64,000 bases of DNA, from the NCBI GenBank assembly GCA_944989445.1, contig CALYLW010000052.1, positions 469,058-533,057 of the forward strand, in the 5' to 3' direction. Below the pieces are notes generated by a model that was not told the origin of the DNA, did not search any database, and saw nothing but the letters and a program-made list of their open reading frames with translations. The DNA comes from Ampullaceana balthica. Lineage: Eukaryota > Mollusca > Gastropoda > Lymnaeidae. Made by a program: the position numbers and the translations under genes. Positions 48,874-62,134 of the stretch are shown here, one piece after another (within the stretch, counting starts at the first letter, position 1; each line of letters starts with the position of its first letter).

Positions 48874-49659
48874 TAGGGCTGCCGAAATTAACGATTAATT
48901 TTCTCGATTAATCGTTAAAATTTTTTAACGATTACATTTTTTAACGATTAATCGACCCACCACATAAATGCACTGAAAGTCAAAAAGTAAAATATTACGG
49001 CCGATAAATATAAACTAATTTCCGGACAATTACACGAACATTTTGGTTTTAAACTATTGACTGACGTGACTGTTCAAAATGTTGATAAAGGTTATGTGTC
49101 CATTGAGAGAAATCGTTTGCCTACCATGCAATGTTCCCTCTAAGTCTAAGCTTCGTTGGTCCGTGTGCAAGGTTTAAAAAAACAACAAAAAGACTCGTAT
49201 GCAAAGTTGCAAAACGTCCGTTTTTATGCAATATTTACAAAATTTGCTGCGCGGGGATTCTAAACTCCTGCGTGGCGTCGGTCAAATATCTGCGCAGCCG
49301 CGCTGCTTGAAGGGAGCATTGCTACCATGGTTCTAACACTTCGCTAACAAATCACCTGCAAACCAAACATCCACTACAGTATCAGAAACTTCAACGATTG
49401 CTTAGCCCGGCTGGTTATATTGTCAATAAGACCCGCTCATCACCAAATAATGTCAACACACTTGTCTGTTTGCGTTGTTGGTTAAAAGATGTCATATAAA
49501 GAAGACATTCCAGTGATATTTCGATTTTCGACAGTTACGTTTAATTAATGTTACTTATGACAACATAACATTCAATTTTTGGCTTTAATCGAAACTAACG
49601 ATTAATTAATTGTTCAAAAGTTAACGATTAAATTTATAAATTAATCGTTAACAGCCCTA
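48874..49659. mobile_element. hAT element 'TAGGGCTG' family, with nested MITE
   Basis: Ends TAGGGCTG and CAGCCCTA; duplications TTTTTTAT and ATTTTTAT (7/8). Terminal AACGATTAATCG palindromes as in the copy at 9460-10097. Confidence 0.85.
49129..49321. mobile_element. hAT MITE 'CAATGTTCCC' nested in the element above
   Basis: 193 bp, ends CAATGTTCCC and GGGAGCATTG, perfect duplication CTACCATG (49121-49128 and 49322-49329). Confidence 0.92.
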
Positions 49660-50042
49660 ATTTTTATACACCTGCAGTAACATAGAAGCCCCCAAATCCC
49701 ATCTTATCTTAATTGTCAGGAGCTTCTTAAGCTAAATATACAATGTAATCTTCCACCTTTTGTTTAATTTTTTTAAATAGTTTTTTAATTTTATTTTTAA
49801 TTCATTCGGGCCATATCGCTACACCAGAAGAGCGGCCAACACCACACCATGAACGATCAAGTATTCCTCTATTTGAGCACCATGCGGAGTTTCCAAACTA
49901 AAGCTTGAGTATGAAGATTAAGAAGAAGGTAACAATATTGTCTGAAGGGACTTTTTCAGATCTGCGTGCTATCAGCTGCCCCATACTAAGTGCATAACTC
50001 AGAAAATAGCCAGGCAGAATCCAGTCATTATATGTCAGAATG

Positions 50043-50610
50043 GGTGACCCGTCAAAACGGTCCCGGACAAAACGGCCCCTGTCAAAATGGCCGCAGTCAA
50101 AACGGCCCCGGCCAAAATGGCTCCGGCCAAAACGGCCCTAAGCAAATTGTTTACATTTTTAACATAAAATTAAATTATTTTTGCATTTTAACCTTTTGTC
50201 AACTTTTTCACCCTTAAAGAAAGTGGTCAAATTGTAAAATTATTTCTTGTGATGTTATTATATTATTTCTTCTTAACAAACAATTGTGACTTGGTGCCGT
50301 ATTGAGTAAAGTTTATAAAATTATATCTTGTGATGTCATTATTATTGTTTCTTGTGAACTAAACCTCACACTGAATCGGTAAGTAAAAATAATAATATAT
50401 TTGATTGTATTTTTTTTTACTAATAGTCGATCTATTAGTCAACGGTCGTTTTGACCGGGGCCGTTTTGACCGGGGCCGTTTTGACGGGGGCCGTTTTGAC
50501 CGGGGCCGTTTTGACCGGGGCCGTTTTTAAGGGGCAGTTTTGACAGGGGCCGTTTTGAACGGGGCCGATTTGTATGGGCCGATTTGTCCGGGGCCGTTTG
50601 TCGATGAACC
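50043..50610. mobile_element. Fold-back element with tandem-repeat inverted ends
   Basis: 568 bp flanked by a perfect 9-bp duplication GTCAGAATG (50034-50042 and 50611-50619). The left end is five to six units of GTCAAAACGGCCCCGG type; the right end is about eight units of the inverse (GGGGCCGTTTTGACC). Outermost bases GGTGACCC and GATGAACC. The AT-rich centre has no coding sequence. Confidence 0.88.
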
Positions 50611-51129
50611 GTCAGAATGCCACTTTATTTATTTATTATTAAAACTCTTTCCTCCAGAGAACGATTACAACATTTACAATAACCTTATAGATTGCAATAC
50701 TTGGGCTTACAACCATTGATCCAAGTCGCCATTTAACTCACTCACATATTCCGAAGTCTGTTGGTTTACAGCACCCTCCTGCGGCATGCAGTGTGAAATA
50801 GGGGCATGGTATATTAAACTTTGAGACGCACTGCATGAGTTAGGGAGCCCTGAGAAATGACGTGCTCTGACGTGTACCCGAACATGAGTTTCCTCACCAA
50901 ACACGTTTCGTTATTTTCTTATCTCCAGAAACAGGATTAGCATTTGCCATAACAGTTACACCAAACGTAACTCTACGGTCTCCATGGCTGTGATTCAACC
51001 AAGATACAGAGGAAATCTCAAAACGTGTCTTGTACTTTACCACTAGCAACGAGATTTACGTGCCCTGGATCGGATTTCAATGATTACTGAAGGGTGGTGG
51101 GGGTGGTGGGGATTAAAGTTGTAGGGGGA

Positions 51130-51472
51130 TTATAGTCGAGGGATGGGGCGGACAGTGGAGGGATGGGGCGGACAGTGGAGGGAGGGGGCGGAAAGTGGAG
51201 GGAGGGGCGGAAAGTGGAGGGAGGGGCGGAAAGTGGAGGGAGGGGCGGAGGCTGGAGGGAGGGGCGGACACTGGAGGGAGGGGCGGACACTGGAGGGAGG
51301 GGCGGACGCTGGAGGGAGGGGCGGACGCTGCGTTGAGGGAGGGTCGGACAGTGGAGGGAGGGGCGGAGGCTGGAGGGAAGGGCGGACACTGGAGGGAGGG
51401 GCGGACGCTGGAGGGAGGGGCGGACGCTGGAGGGGGGACGCTGCATGGAGGGAGGGGCGGACAGTGTTTGGG
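51130..51472. repeat. G-rich minisatellite, about 15-21 bp units
   Basis: Units of GGAGGGAGGGGCGGA with CAGT/CACT/AGGCT/CGCT spacers. Multiple G-runs on one strand make it a strong candidate for G-quadruplex formation. Proline-rich or glycine-rich frames on either strand are by-products. Confidence 0.9.
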
Positions 51473-51972
51473 TGTACATCAGTTGGTAGGAATGAAGCCA
51501 ATTCAAACAATTACGGCCAACAACCTGAGCATACGAGCATGATTACATCATAAAACTTGAGTGATCGGTGGCCGTCATGAATACTCCAAGGCACTGGACA
51601 AGGGACATAAATAAGAGCGAATTATTAAGAACCATCAGAAAACTGGCGTAAGATGTGTGGAGGGGGGGCAGTTTTCACAGATGCCACTTTTCTCTGTGGA
51701 TGAATGTGGTACATTTCTCGGATAACTGCAGAGTTTTTTCGTGGAAAGGGGGCGGAAAAAAGTCTCTGTCTGCCCTCGGTGGCATTAACTTTATCAGCAC
51801 CACTACGACATCCAATCTGGGATAATTAAACAACGCCTGCTTCTATATTACACATGCTTAAATCAAAGTTTAATTTTATGTTGTCTTTTAAGAGAAAGAA
51901 GATACCCAACTGCAAGTATTATTTACAGCTGTTGTCATTCATCATGTCGGATATCCAAAAATTGTTCCAGAC

Positions 51973-54299
51973 GACGGAGCAAGATTGGAACACGGAAGTT
52001 ATTTCAACTGTCATATCATACCAAGATTGCAATACAGTTGTTATTTTACTCTCATATCATATCAAGATTGGAATAAAGTAGTTATTTTACTCTCATATCA
52101 TACCAAGATTGGAATACAGTAGTTATTTTACTCTCATATCATGCCAAGATTGGAATACAGTAGTTATTTTACACTCATATCATACCAAGATTGCAATACA
52201 GTAGTTATTTTACTCTCATATCATACCAAGATTGGAATACAGTAGTTATTTTACTCTCATATCATACCAAGATTGGAATACAGTAGTTATTTTACTCTCA
52301 TATCATACCAAGATTGGAATACAGTAGTTATTTTACTCTCATATCATACCAAGATTGGAATACAGTAGATATTTTACTCTCATATCATACCAAGATTGGA
52401 ATACAGTAGTTATTTTAACTGTCATATCATACCAAGATTGGAATACAGTAGTTATTTTAACTGTCATATCATACCAAGATTGGAATACAGTAGTTATTTT
52501 AACTGTCATATCATACCAAGATTGGAATACAGTAGTTATTTTACTTTCATATCATACCAATATTGCAATACAGTAGTTATTTTACTCTCATACCATAACA
52601 AGATTGGAATACAGTAGTTATTTTACTCTCATATCATACCAAGATTGGAATACAGTAGTTATTTTACTCTCATATCATACCAAGATTGGAACATAGTAGT
52701 TATTTTACTCTCATATCATACCAAGATTGCAATACAGTAGTTATTTTACTCTCATATCATACCAAGATTGGAATACAGTAGTTATTTTACTCTCATATCA
52801 TACCAAGATTGGAATACAGTAGTTATTTTACTCTCATATCATACCAAGATTGGAATACAGTAGTTATTTTACTCTCATATCATACCAAGATTGGAATACA
52901 GTAGATATTTTACTCTCATATCATACCAAGATTGGAATACAGTAGTTATTTTAACTGTCATATCATACCAAGATTGGAATACAGTAGTTATTTTAACTGT
53001 CATATCATACCAAGATTGGAATACAGTAGTTATTTTAACTGTCATATCATACCAAGATTGGAATACAGTAGTTATTTTACTTTCATATCATACCAATATT
53101 GCAATACAGTAGTTATTTTACTCTCATACCATACCAAGATTGGAATACAGTAGTTATTTTACTCTCATATCATACCAAGATTGGAATACAGTAGTTATTT
53201 TACTCTCATATCATACCAAGATTGGAACATAGTAGTTATTTTACTCTCATATCATACCAAGATTGCAATACAGTAGTTATTTTAACTGTCATATCATACC
53301 AAGATTGGAATACAGTAGTTATTTTAACTGTCATATCATACCAAGATTGGAATACAGTAGTTATTTTAACTGTCATATCATATCAAGATTGGAATACAGT
53401 AGTTATTTTACTCTCATATCATACCAAGATTGGAATACAGTAGTTATTTTAACTGTCATATCATACCAAGATTGGAATACAGTAGTTATTTTAACTGTCA
53501 TATCATACCAAGATTGGAATACAGTAGTTATTTTAACTGTCATATTATACCAAGATTGGAATACAGTAGTTATTTTAACTGTCATATCATACCAAGATTG
53601 GAATACAGTAGTTATTTTAACTGTCATATCATACCAAGATTGGAATACAGTAGTTATTTTACTTTCATATCATACCAATATTGCAATACAGTAGTTATTT
53701 TACTCTCATACCATACCAAGATTGGAATACAGTAGTTATTTTACTTTCATATCATACCAATATTGCAATACAGTAGTTATTTTACTCTCATATCATACCA
53801 AGATTGGAAAATAGTAGTTATTTTACTCTCATATCATACCAAGATTGGAATACAGTAGTTATTTTAACTGTCATATCATACCAAGATTGGAATACAGTAG
53901 TTATTTTAACTGTCATATCATACCAAGATTGGAATACAGTAGTTATTTTAACTGTCATATCATATCAAGATTGGAATACAGTAGTTATTTTAACTGTCAT
54001 ATCATACCAAGATTGGAATACAGTAGTTATTTTAACTGTCATATCATACCAAGATTGGAATACAGTAGTTATTTTAACTGTCATATCATACCAAGATTGG
54101 AATACAGTAGTTATTTTACTCTCATATCATACCAAGATTGGAATACAGTAGTTATTTTAACTGTCATATCATACCAAGATTGGAATACAGTAGTTATTTT
54201 AACTGTCATATCATACCAAGATTGGAATACAGTAGTTATTTTACTCTCATATCATACCAAGATTGGAATACAGTAGTTATTGTAACTGTCATATCATAG
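51973..54299. repeat. 41/42-bp minisatellite, about 57 copies
   Basis: Units with CATACCAAGATTGGAATACA then GTAGTTATTTTACTCTCAT (41 bp) or ...TTTTAACTGTCAT (42 bp). A block around 52355-52600 recurs at 52891-53136 (offset 536 bp). Runs of the 42-bp type give fortuitous open frames. Confidence 0.95.
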
Positions 54300-54539
54300 C
54301 AAAGACCAAAGTTTGGATTACTGAAGGATTAGTGACTTCAGTGGGAGTGGGCTCATATCTGATTGAGAAGATAAACACAACATTTCAGCTAAAAGCTTTT
54401 CTTCACAACAGTTTAATACACGAATGTTGACTTGGAACGCCACCAGAACAACCATGACGTCACACAGCTCTTTCATCCAATCTAATATTAATCTCGAAGA
54501 GAGACAACCTCCATAACCCTCTCCCCCCATTTACGCAAT

Positions 54540-54690
54540 CCGCCCCCTCCAACCCCTCTAAGGTTCGTCGGTCCGTGCACAAAATTTAAACAGCATCTAT
54601 TATTTGTGTGGAATATATCACAAAATTCTTAACTGCTGAGCGGCGTCGGTCAGATAATATGAGCTGTCGCGCAGCTTAAATGGAACACCG
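54540..54690. mobile_element. Degraded copy of the 'CAATGTTCCC' MITE family
   Basis: Shares TCTAAGGTTCGTCGGTCCGTG and GCGCAGCTTAAA with the intact copies; ends are eroded. Confidence 0.55.
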
Positions 54691-54937
54691 TCCAGGTCCA
54701 CTCACGACCAAATAGTTCATATGTCAGCTCCGCACTGTTGCGTTGCGAGACACTCGAAACGGAAGTCTGGGTGTCCCCCTCCCCCCACCCCCACACACAA
54801 TGTATTGTTTTTTTTGGCACAGCTAAACGTCCATATAACGAACCAGTAACTGGCGCTTTCCTGGCATATCCCCAAATCAGCATTTTTTCCTCCTGTATAA
54901 TGTACATATATAGCACAGCCCACAGCAAGGGGAGGAG

Positions 54938-55650
54938 ACTTGTGTAAATATCAAGTCTTGTAAAGGGAGACTTCTGAGGACAGCAAGTCTTGTAAAGGGA
55001 GACTAGTGTAAATATCAAGTCTTGTAAAGGGAGACTAGTGTAAATATCAAGTCTTGTAAAGGGAGACTTGTGTAAATATCAAGTCTTGTAAAGGGAGACT
55101 TGTGTAAATATCAAGTCTTGTAAAAGGAGACTAGTGTAAATATCAAGTCTTGTAAAGGGAGACTAGTGTAAATATCAAGTCTTGTAAAGGGAGACTAGTG
55201 TAAATATCAAGTCTTGTAAAGGGAGACTTGTGTAAATATCAAGTCTTGTAACGGAGACTTGTGGCGATAGCAAGCCTTGTAAAGGGAGACTTGTGTAAAT
55301 ATCAAGCCCAGTAAAGGGAGACTTGTGAGGATAGCAAGTCTTGTAAAGGGAGACTAGTGTAAATATCAAGCCTTGTAAAGGGAAACTTGTGCCAAAAGCA
55401 AGTCTTGTAAAGGGAGACTTGTGCCAAAAGCAAGTATTGTAAAGGGAGACTTGTGAGGATATCAAGTCTTGTAAATGGAGACTAGTGGCAATAGCAAGTC
55501 TTGTAAAGGGAGACTTGGGGCGATAACAATTATTGTAAAGGGAGACTTGGGGCGATAGAAAGTCTTGTATATGGAGACTTGTGGCGATAGCAAGTCTTGT
55601 AAAGGGAGACTTGTGAGGATAGCAAGTCTTGTAAAGGGAGACTTGTTTCG
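54938..55650. repeat. 32-bp minisatellite, about 22 copies
   Basis: Units of CAAGTCTTGTAAAGGGAGAC followed by TTGTGTAAATAT, or TTGTGAGGATAG, or TTGTGGCGATAG. Confidence 0.93.
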
Positions 55651-55721
55651 AAATCAAATCATACCTTGTAGAGTGAGTTTTCTGCTTGAATAGCAAGCTA
55701 ACTCAGTCAATGAACCTAGTC

Positions 55722-56259
55722 CAGGGGTCGGCAACCTGCAGCTCACGAGCCGCATGCGGCTCTTTCGGTGTATAGATGCGGCTCTCCAGTTCTATGCGCA
55801 AATATTAATAACGAGCAACAAAGCCCGTCCAAGGACGTTCCGCCACTGTTCGGTGGCATGTTGTAACTCCCCTTCAACAGCCGTCTCGACCGGCATACAT
55901 GTGCATCACGCCAAAAATACTATTCATTATAGTTAAAATAAATAACTCGTAAAACTATAAATCACAACGCGCATAACTCAAAATAAAGTCTTGAAAGAAA
56001 TACTGCACCAAAATTAACTCGTTTTGAACGTCCGCGTAAACGTGTTCAATATGATTGGCTGTAGGAGTCATATGTGTTTGAGGGCCCAATCGCTATCGAT
56101 GACCGGACAGAACATTGCCTTTTATTATATATGATTATTATATAGGATTACATTATTTTATTTTATTTTCAAAACTCGAGTTAGTGGCTCTTTAAAAAGT
56201 GTGAAATTTTGTAAATAGTAAATTTTGGCTCTTCCGTCTCAAAAGGTTGCCGACCCCTG
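55722..56259. mobile_element. hAT MITE 'CAGGGGTCGGCAACC'
   Basis: 538 bp, ends CAGGGGTCGGCAACC and GGTTGCCGACCCCTG; flanks ACCTAGTC and ACCTATAT (6/8). It sits at the edge of the 55-bp array, whose unit sequence (TTCTGCTTGAAT...) also appears on its left side, so it inserted into the array. Confidence 0.88.
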
Positions 56260-56269
56260 ACCTATATAG

Positions 56270-58472
56270 GTCCATGAAGTTAGTTTTCTGGTTCAATTGC
56301 CAGCTAACACAGTCAACGAACTAAGCCCATGAAGTTAGTTTTCTGCTTGAATTGCCAGCTAACACAGTTAATGAACTAAGGCCATGAAGTTAGTTTTCTG
56401 CTCCAATTGCCAGCTAACACAGTCAACGAACTAAGCCCATGAAGTTAGTTTTCTGCTTGAATTGCCAGCTAACACAGTTAATGAACTAAGGCCATGAAGT
56501 TAGTTTTCTGCTCCAATTGCCAGCTAACACAGTCAATGAACTAAGGCCATGAAGTTAGTTTTCTGCTTGAATTGCCAGCTAACACAGTCAATGAACTAAG
56601 GCCATGAAGTTAGTTTTCTGGTTGAATTTCCAGCTAACACAGTTAATGAACTAAGGCCATGAAGTTAGTTTTCTGGTTGAATTTCCAGCTAACACAGTTA
56701 ATGAACTAAGGCCATGAAGTTAGTTTTCTGGTTGAATTGACAGCTAACACAGTCAATGAACTAAGGCCATGAAGTTAGTTTTCTGGTTGAATTGACAGCT
56801 AAGACAGTCAATGAACTAAGGTCATGAAGTTAGTTTTCTGGTTGAATTGACAGCTAACACAGTCAATGAACTAAGGTCATGAAGTTAGTTTTCAGATTCA
56901 ATTGCCAGCTAACACAGTCAACGAACTAAGCCAATGAAGTTAGTTTTCTGGTTGAATTGCGAGCTAACACAGTTAACAAACTTAGCCCATGAAGTTAGTT
57001 TTCAGATTCAATTGCCAGCTAACACAGTCAACAAACTTAGCCCATGAAGTTAGTTTTCAGATTCAATTGCCAGCTAACACAGTCAACGAACTTAGCCCAT
57101 GAAGTTAGTTTTCTGCTTCAATTGCCAGCTAACACAGTCAACCAACTTAGCCCATGAAGTTAGTTTTCTGGTTGAATTGACATCTAACGCAGTCAACAAA
57201 CTTAGCCCATGAAGTTAGTTTTCTGCTTCAATTGCCAGCTGACACAGTCAACCAACTTAGCCCATGAAGTTAGTTTTCTGCTTGAATTGCCAGATAACAC
57301 AGTCAATGAACTAAGGCCATGAAGTTAGTTTTCTGGTTGAATTGACAGCTAACACAGTCAATGAACTAAGGCCATGAAGTTAGTTTTCTGCTTCAATTGC
57401 CAGCTAACACAGTCAATGAACTAAGGCCATGAAGTTAGTTTTCAGAATCAATTGCCAGCTAACACAGTCAACGAACTTAGCACATGAAGTTAGTTTTCTG
57501 CTCCAATTGCCAGCTAACACAGTCAATGAACTAAGGCCATGAAGTTAGTTTTCGGGTTGAATTGACAGCTAACACAGTCAATGAACTAAGGTCATGAAGT
57601 TAGTTTTCTGGTTGAATTGACAGCTAAGACAGTCAATGAACTAAGGTCATGAAGTTAGTTTTCTGGTTGAATTGACAGCTAACACAGTCAACGAACTAAG
57701 CCAATGAAGTTAGTTTTCTGGTTGAATTGCGAGCTAACACAGTTAACAAACTTAGCCCATGAAGTTAGTTTTCTGCTCCAATTGCCAGCTAACACAGTCA
57801 ACAAACTTAGCCCATGAAGTTAGTTTTCAGATTCAATTGCCAGCTAACACAGTCAACGAACTTAGCCCATGAAGTTAGTTTTCTGCTTCAATTGCCAGCT
57901 AACACAGTCAACCAACTTAGCCCATGAAGTTAGTTTTCTGGTTGAATTGACATCTAACGCAGTCAACAAACTTAGCCCATGAAGTTAGTTTTCTGCTTCA
58001 ATTGCCAGCTGACACAGTCAACCAACTTAGCCCATGAAGTTAGTTTTCTGCTTGAATTGCCAGATAACACAGTCAATGAACTAAGGCCATGAAGTTAGTT
58101 TTCTGGTTGAATTGACAGCTAACACAGTCAATGAACTAAGGCCATGAAGTTAGTTTTCTGCTTCAATTGCCAGCTAACACAGTCAATGAACTAAGGCCAT
58201 GAAGTTAGTTTTCAGAATCAATTGCCAGCTAACACAGTCAACGAACTTAGCACATGAAGTTAGTTTTCTGCTCCAATTGCCAGCTAACACAGTCAATGAA
58301 CTAAGGCCATGAAGTTAGTTTTCTGCTTCAATTGCCAGCTAACACAGTCAATGAACTAAGGCCATGAAGTTAGCTTTCTGCTTCAATTGCCAGCTAACAC
58401 AGTCAACAAACTTAGCCCATGAAGTTAGTTTTCTGGTTGAATTGCCAGCTAACACAGTCAATGAACTAAGGC
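56270..58472. repeat. 55-bp minisatellite, about 40 copies, with 14-unit higher-order repeat
   Basis: Units start ATGAAGTTAGTTTTCTG, then TTGAATTGCCAGCTAACACA and GTCAATGAACTAAGGCC. A block is repeated with an offset of 770 bp (14 units); for example the rare GCGAGCTAAC variant is at about 56959 and 57729. Confidence 0.95.
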
Positions 58473-58736
58473 CCGGCTATCCATTATTGAGTTGCACTTC
58501 TGATGTCGATACTCGTGTACCAACAAAACAAGGACACGATCTTTCAATAACTGACCCAAGACTTCACCACACAAAATCGTTCGGTGCATATTTGTAAACC
58601 AAGGTCGTATTTTACCTGTAAAAATATTGTATACCAAGAGTAAAGTCAAAGTTGATTAGAAAAAGCAAAAATACGTTTATGAACTCATGTTTAACAGCCA
58701 AAGCGGTGATGCTTAGATTATCACATCTTTTACATT

Positions 58737-58800
58737 ACAGACGCTCCTTCTATACAGAAGATTAATGCGTCCTGCGCTTATCCGTGGGTTAAGTCAGTTT
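58737..58800 (-). mobile_element. Scrap of LINE family A 3'UTR
   Basis: CTCCTTCTATACAGAAGATT and CGTCCTGCGCTTATCC are the inverse of the family 3'UTR. Confidence 0.65.
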
Positions 58801-58934
58801 AATAGTAACAGCAGCCAGTGATGTTTGGGTTAAATCAAGTTTAGGTGCTAAAGTAGACAAACATTTTAGCTTTTAAAGTCGCCTTCCTGGACTATTCAGT
58901 AGCAAAATTGGAATTCCACGAGCTAGTCCGTAGT

Positions 58935-59310
58935 GTCAAAAGGTCGTGTACATCTCTGATTACCACGCCTGGTTTAACAAATGTCAAAGTTGTGTACATC
59001 TTTGATTCCCACGCCTGGTCTAACAAATGTCAAGGTCGTGGTTATCTTAAATTCCCACGCCTGGTCTAACAAATATCAAGATCATGCACATCTTTGATTC
59101 CCAAGCCTGGTCTATCAAATGTCAAGGTCGTGTACATCTTTGATTCCCACGGCTGGTCTAACAAATGTCAAGATCGTGCACATCTTTGATTCCCACGCCT
59201 GGTCTAACGAATGTCAAGGTACAACTTTGTTTCCAAAATACCTGGCTTAATGAATTTCAAGGTCGTGTACATCTTTGATTCACACGTCTGGTCTAACAAA
59301 TGTCAATGCC
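58935..59310. repeat. 46-bp tandem array, about 8 diverged copies
   Basis: Units contain ACATCTTTGATTCCCACGCC and TGGTCTAACAAATGTCAAGG. Confidence 0.88.
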
Positions 59311-59647
59311 GTGCAGATCTCACATAACAAACTAACTCCTAAAGAAACGAAGAGATCAAATGAGATATGCATGCATAAAACTAACAGCTTTTGCCCTTTG
59401 ACATCGTTGATCGATCTTAGTCACCAAGACTGGCTAAAGAGATCGATAACTATATGGAGTATGTTTTAAGGATATACGCGATCAAATCTATCATTCACGC
59501 CGCGGTGTGCATTGTTTGTAAAATAAAGTATATGTAACGTTCCGCCAGGCAAATATTCCCCTGATAGCGCGCCATTCACTTCAATGAATTCCTGTATGTT
59601 CCCTTGCTAAGAGTATCTCTTCGTGGTCACGTTACAAGCTTCTTAAA

Positions 59648-59650
59648 GTA

Positions 59651-59691
<41 letters not shown>
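59648..59691. repeat. (TTA)n microsatellite
   Basis: About 14 uninterrupted trinucleotides. Confidence 0.95.
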
Positions 59692-59692
<1 letters not shown>

Positions 59693-59810
59693 ATTCTCAT
59701 AAAATTGAATTCCAGAAAATTTATATGCAATACCACTTAAACGTCTGTTAAATGCAATACATTTGTAAAAGTAGCTGAAATAAGAATAACTTGGATCAGT
59801 GATACACTGG

Positions 59811-61945
59811 AACTGTTTCATCAGACTAGAAGTGCTACACTAGAACTGCTTCATCAGACTAGAAGTGCTACACTGAAACTGTTTCATCAGACTAGAAGTG
59901 CTACACTAGATCTGTTTCATCCGACTAGAAGTGCTACACTAGAACTGTTTCATTAGACTAGAAGTGCTACACTGAAACTGTTTCATTAGACTAGAAGTGC
60001 TACACTAGAACTGTTTCATCCGACTAGAAGTGCTACACTAGAACTGTTTCATTAGACTAGAAGTGATACACTAGAACTGTTTCATCCGACTAGAAGTGCT
60101 ACACTAGAACTGTTTCATTAGACTAGAAGTGCTACTCTAGAACTGTTTCATCAGACTAGAAGTGCTACACTAGAACTGTTTCATTAGACTAGAAGTGCTA
60201 CACTGAAACTGTTTCATTAGACTAGAAGTGCTACACTGGAACTGTTTCATTAGACTAGAAGTGCTACACTGAAACTGTTTCATCAGACTAGAAGTGCTAA
60301 GTGCTACACTAGAATTGTTTCATTAGACTAGAAGTGCTACACTAGAATTGTTTCAGTAGACTAGAAGTGCTACACTGAAACTGTTTCATCAGACTAGAAG
60401 TGCTACACTAGAACTGTTTCATTAGACTAGAAGTGCTACACTGAAATTATTTCATTAGACTAGAAGTGCTACACTAGAACTGTTTCATTAGACTAGAAGT
60501 GCTATACTGAAACTGTTTCATTAGACTAGAAGTGCTACACTGAAACTGTTTCATTATACTAGAAGTGTTACACTAGATCTGTTTCATTAGACTAGAAGTG
60601 CAACACTGAAACTGTTTCATTAGACTAGAAGTGCTACACTAGAACTGTTTCATTAGACTAGAAGTGCTACAATAGAACTGTTTCATCAGACTAGAAGTGC
60701 TACACTAGAACTGTTTCATTAGACTAGAAGTGCTACACTGAAACTGTTTCATTAGACTAGAAGTGCTACACTGGAACTGTTTCATTAGACTAGAAGTGCT
60801 ACACTAGAACTGTTTCATCAGACTAGAAGTGCTACAATGAAACTGTTTCATCAGACTAGAAGTGCTACACTGAAACTGTTTCATCAGACTAGAAGTGCTA
60901 CAATGAAACTGTTTCATCAGACTAGAAGTGCTACACTGAAACTGTTTCATTAGACTAGAAGTGCTACACTGAAACTGTTTCATCAGACTAGAAGTGCTAC
61001 ACTAGAACTGTTTTATCAGACTAGAAGTGCTACACTGGAACTGTTTCATCATACTAGAAGTGCTACACTGGAACTGTTTCATCAGACTAGAAGTGCTACA
61101 CTGAAACTGTTTCATCAGACTAGAAGTGCTACACTTAAACTGTTTTATCAGACTAGAAGTGCTACACTTAAACTGTTTCATCAGACAAGAAGTGCTACAC
61201 TGAAACTGTTTCATCAGACTAGAAGTGCTACACTGAAACTGTTTCATCAGACTAGAAGTGCTACACTTAAACTGTTTCATCGGACTAGAAGTGCTACACT
61301 GGAACTGTTTCATCAGACTAGAAGCGCTACACTGGAACTGTTTCATCAGACTAGAAGTGCTACACTGGAACTGTTTCATTAGACTAGAAGTGCTACACTG
61401 AAACTGTTTCATCAGACTAGAAGTGCTACACTAGAACTGTTTTATCAGACTAGAAGTGCTACACTGGAACTGTTTCATCATACTAGAAGTGCTACACTGG
61501 AACTGTTTCATCAGACTAGAAGTGCTACACTGAAACTGTTTCATCAGACTAGAAGTGCTACACTTAAACTGTTTTATCAGACTAGAAGTGCTACACTTAA
61601 ACTGTTTCATCAGACAAGAAGTGCTACACTGAAACTGTTTCATCAGACTAGAAGTGCTACACTGAAACTGTTTCATCAGACTAGAAGTGCTACACTTAAA
61701 CTGTTTCATCGGACTAGAAGTGCTACACTGGAACTGTTTCATCAGACTAGAAGTGCTACACTGGAACTGTTTCATCAGACTAGAAGTGCTACACTGGAAC
61801 TGTTACATCAGACTAGAAGTGCTACACTGGAACTGTTTCATCAGACTAGAAGTGCTACACTGGAGCTGTTTCATCAGACTAGAAGTGCTACACTTGAACT
61901 GTTTCATCAGACTAGAAGTGCTACAATGGAACTGTTTCATCAGAC
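59811..61945. repeat. 33-bp minisatellite, about 65 copies, with 13-unit higher-order repeat
   Basis: Units of AACTGTTTCATCAGACTAGA then AGTGCTACACTGG. A block from about 61000 is repeated with an offset of 429 bp (13 units). On the minus strand the period gives a repeated MKQFQCSTSSL frame, judged fortuitous. Confidence 0.95.
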
Positions 61946-62134
61946 AAAAGACTGGAAAGTCTTAATGTAGCACTGGGTATTTCCGATCAATGCTTGATTG
62001 AACAGTTCGTCATTGTGAGCTATGATGTAGGTCTCTTCAATGTCCTTGTCAACTCATCATGCTGAGCATCTGTCACTATTTATAGATGTGTGGAATATCC
62101 GATTGCTACTAATAAGTGACATTCCCTTTTTGGG

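Noticed and set aside
51084..51553. Overlapping Pro-rich (minus) and Gly-rich (plus) frames
   Set aside because: Both strands and several frames are open at once, as expected for a biased G-rich array.
52355..54276. Frames with repeated SYQDWNTVVILTV text
   Set aside because: Open only where the unit is 42 bp; 41-bp units break them. Not selected for coding.
61002..61775. Minus-strand MKQFQCSTSSL repeat frames
   Set aside because: Produced by the 33-bp period; the array also contains frame-breaking units and no non-repeat ends.
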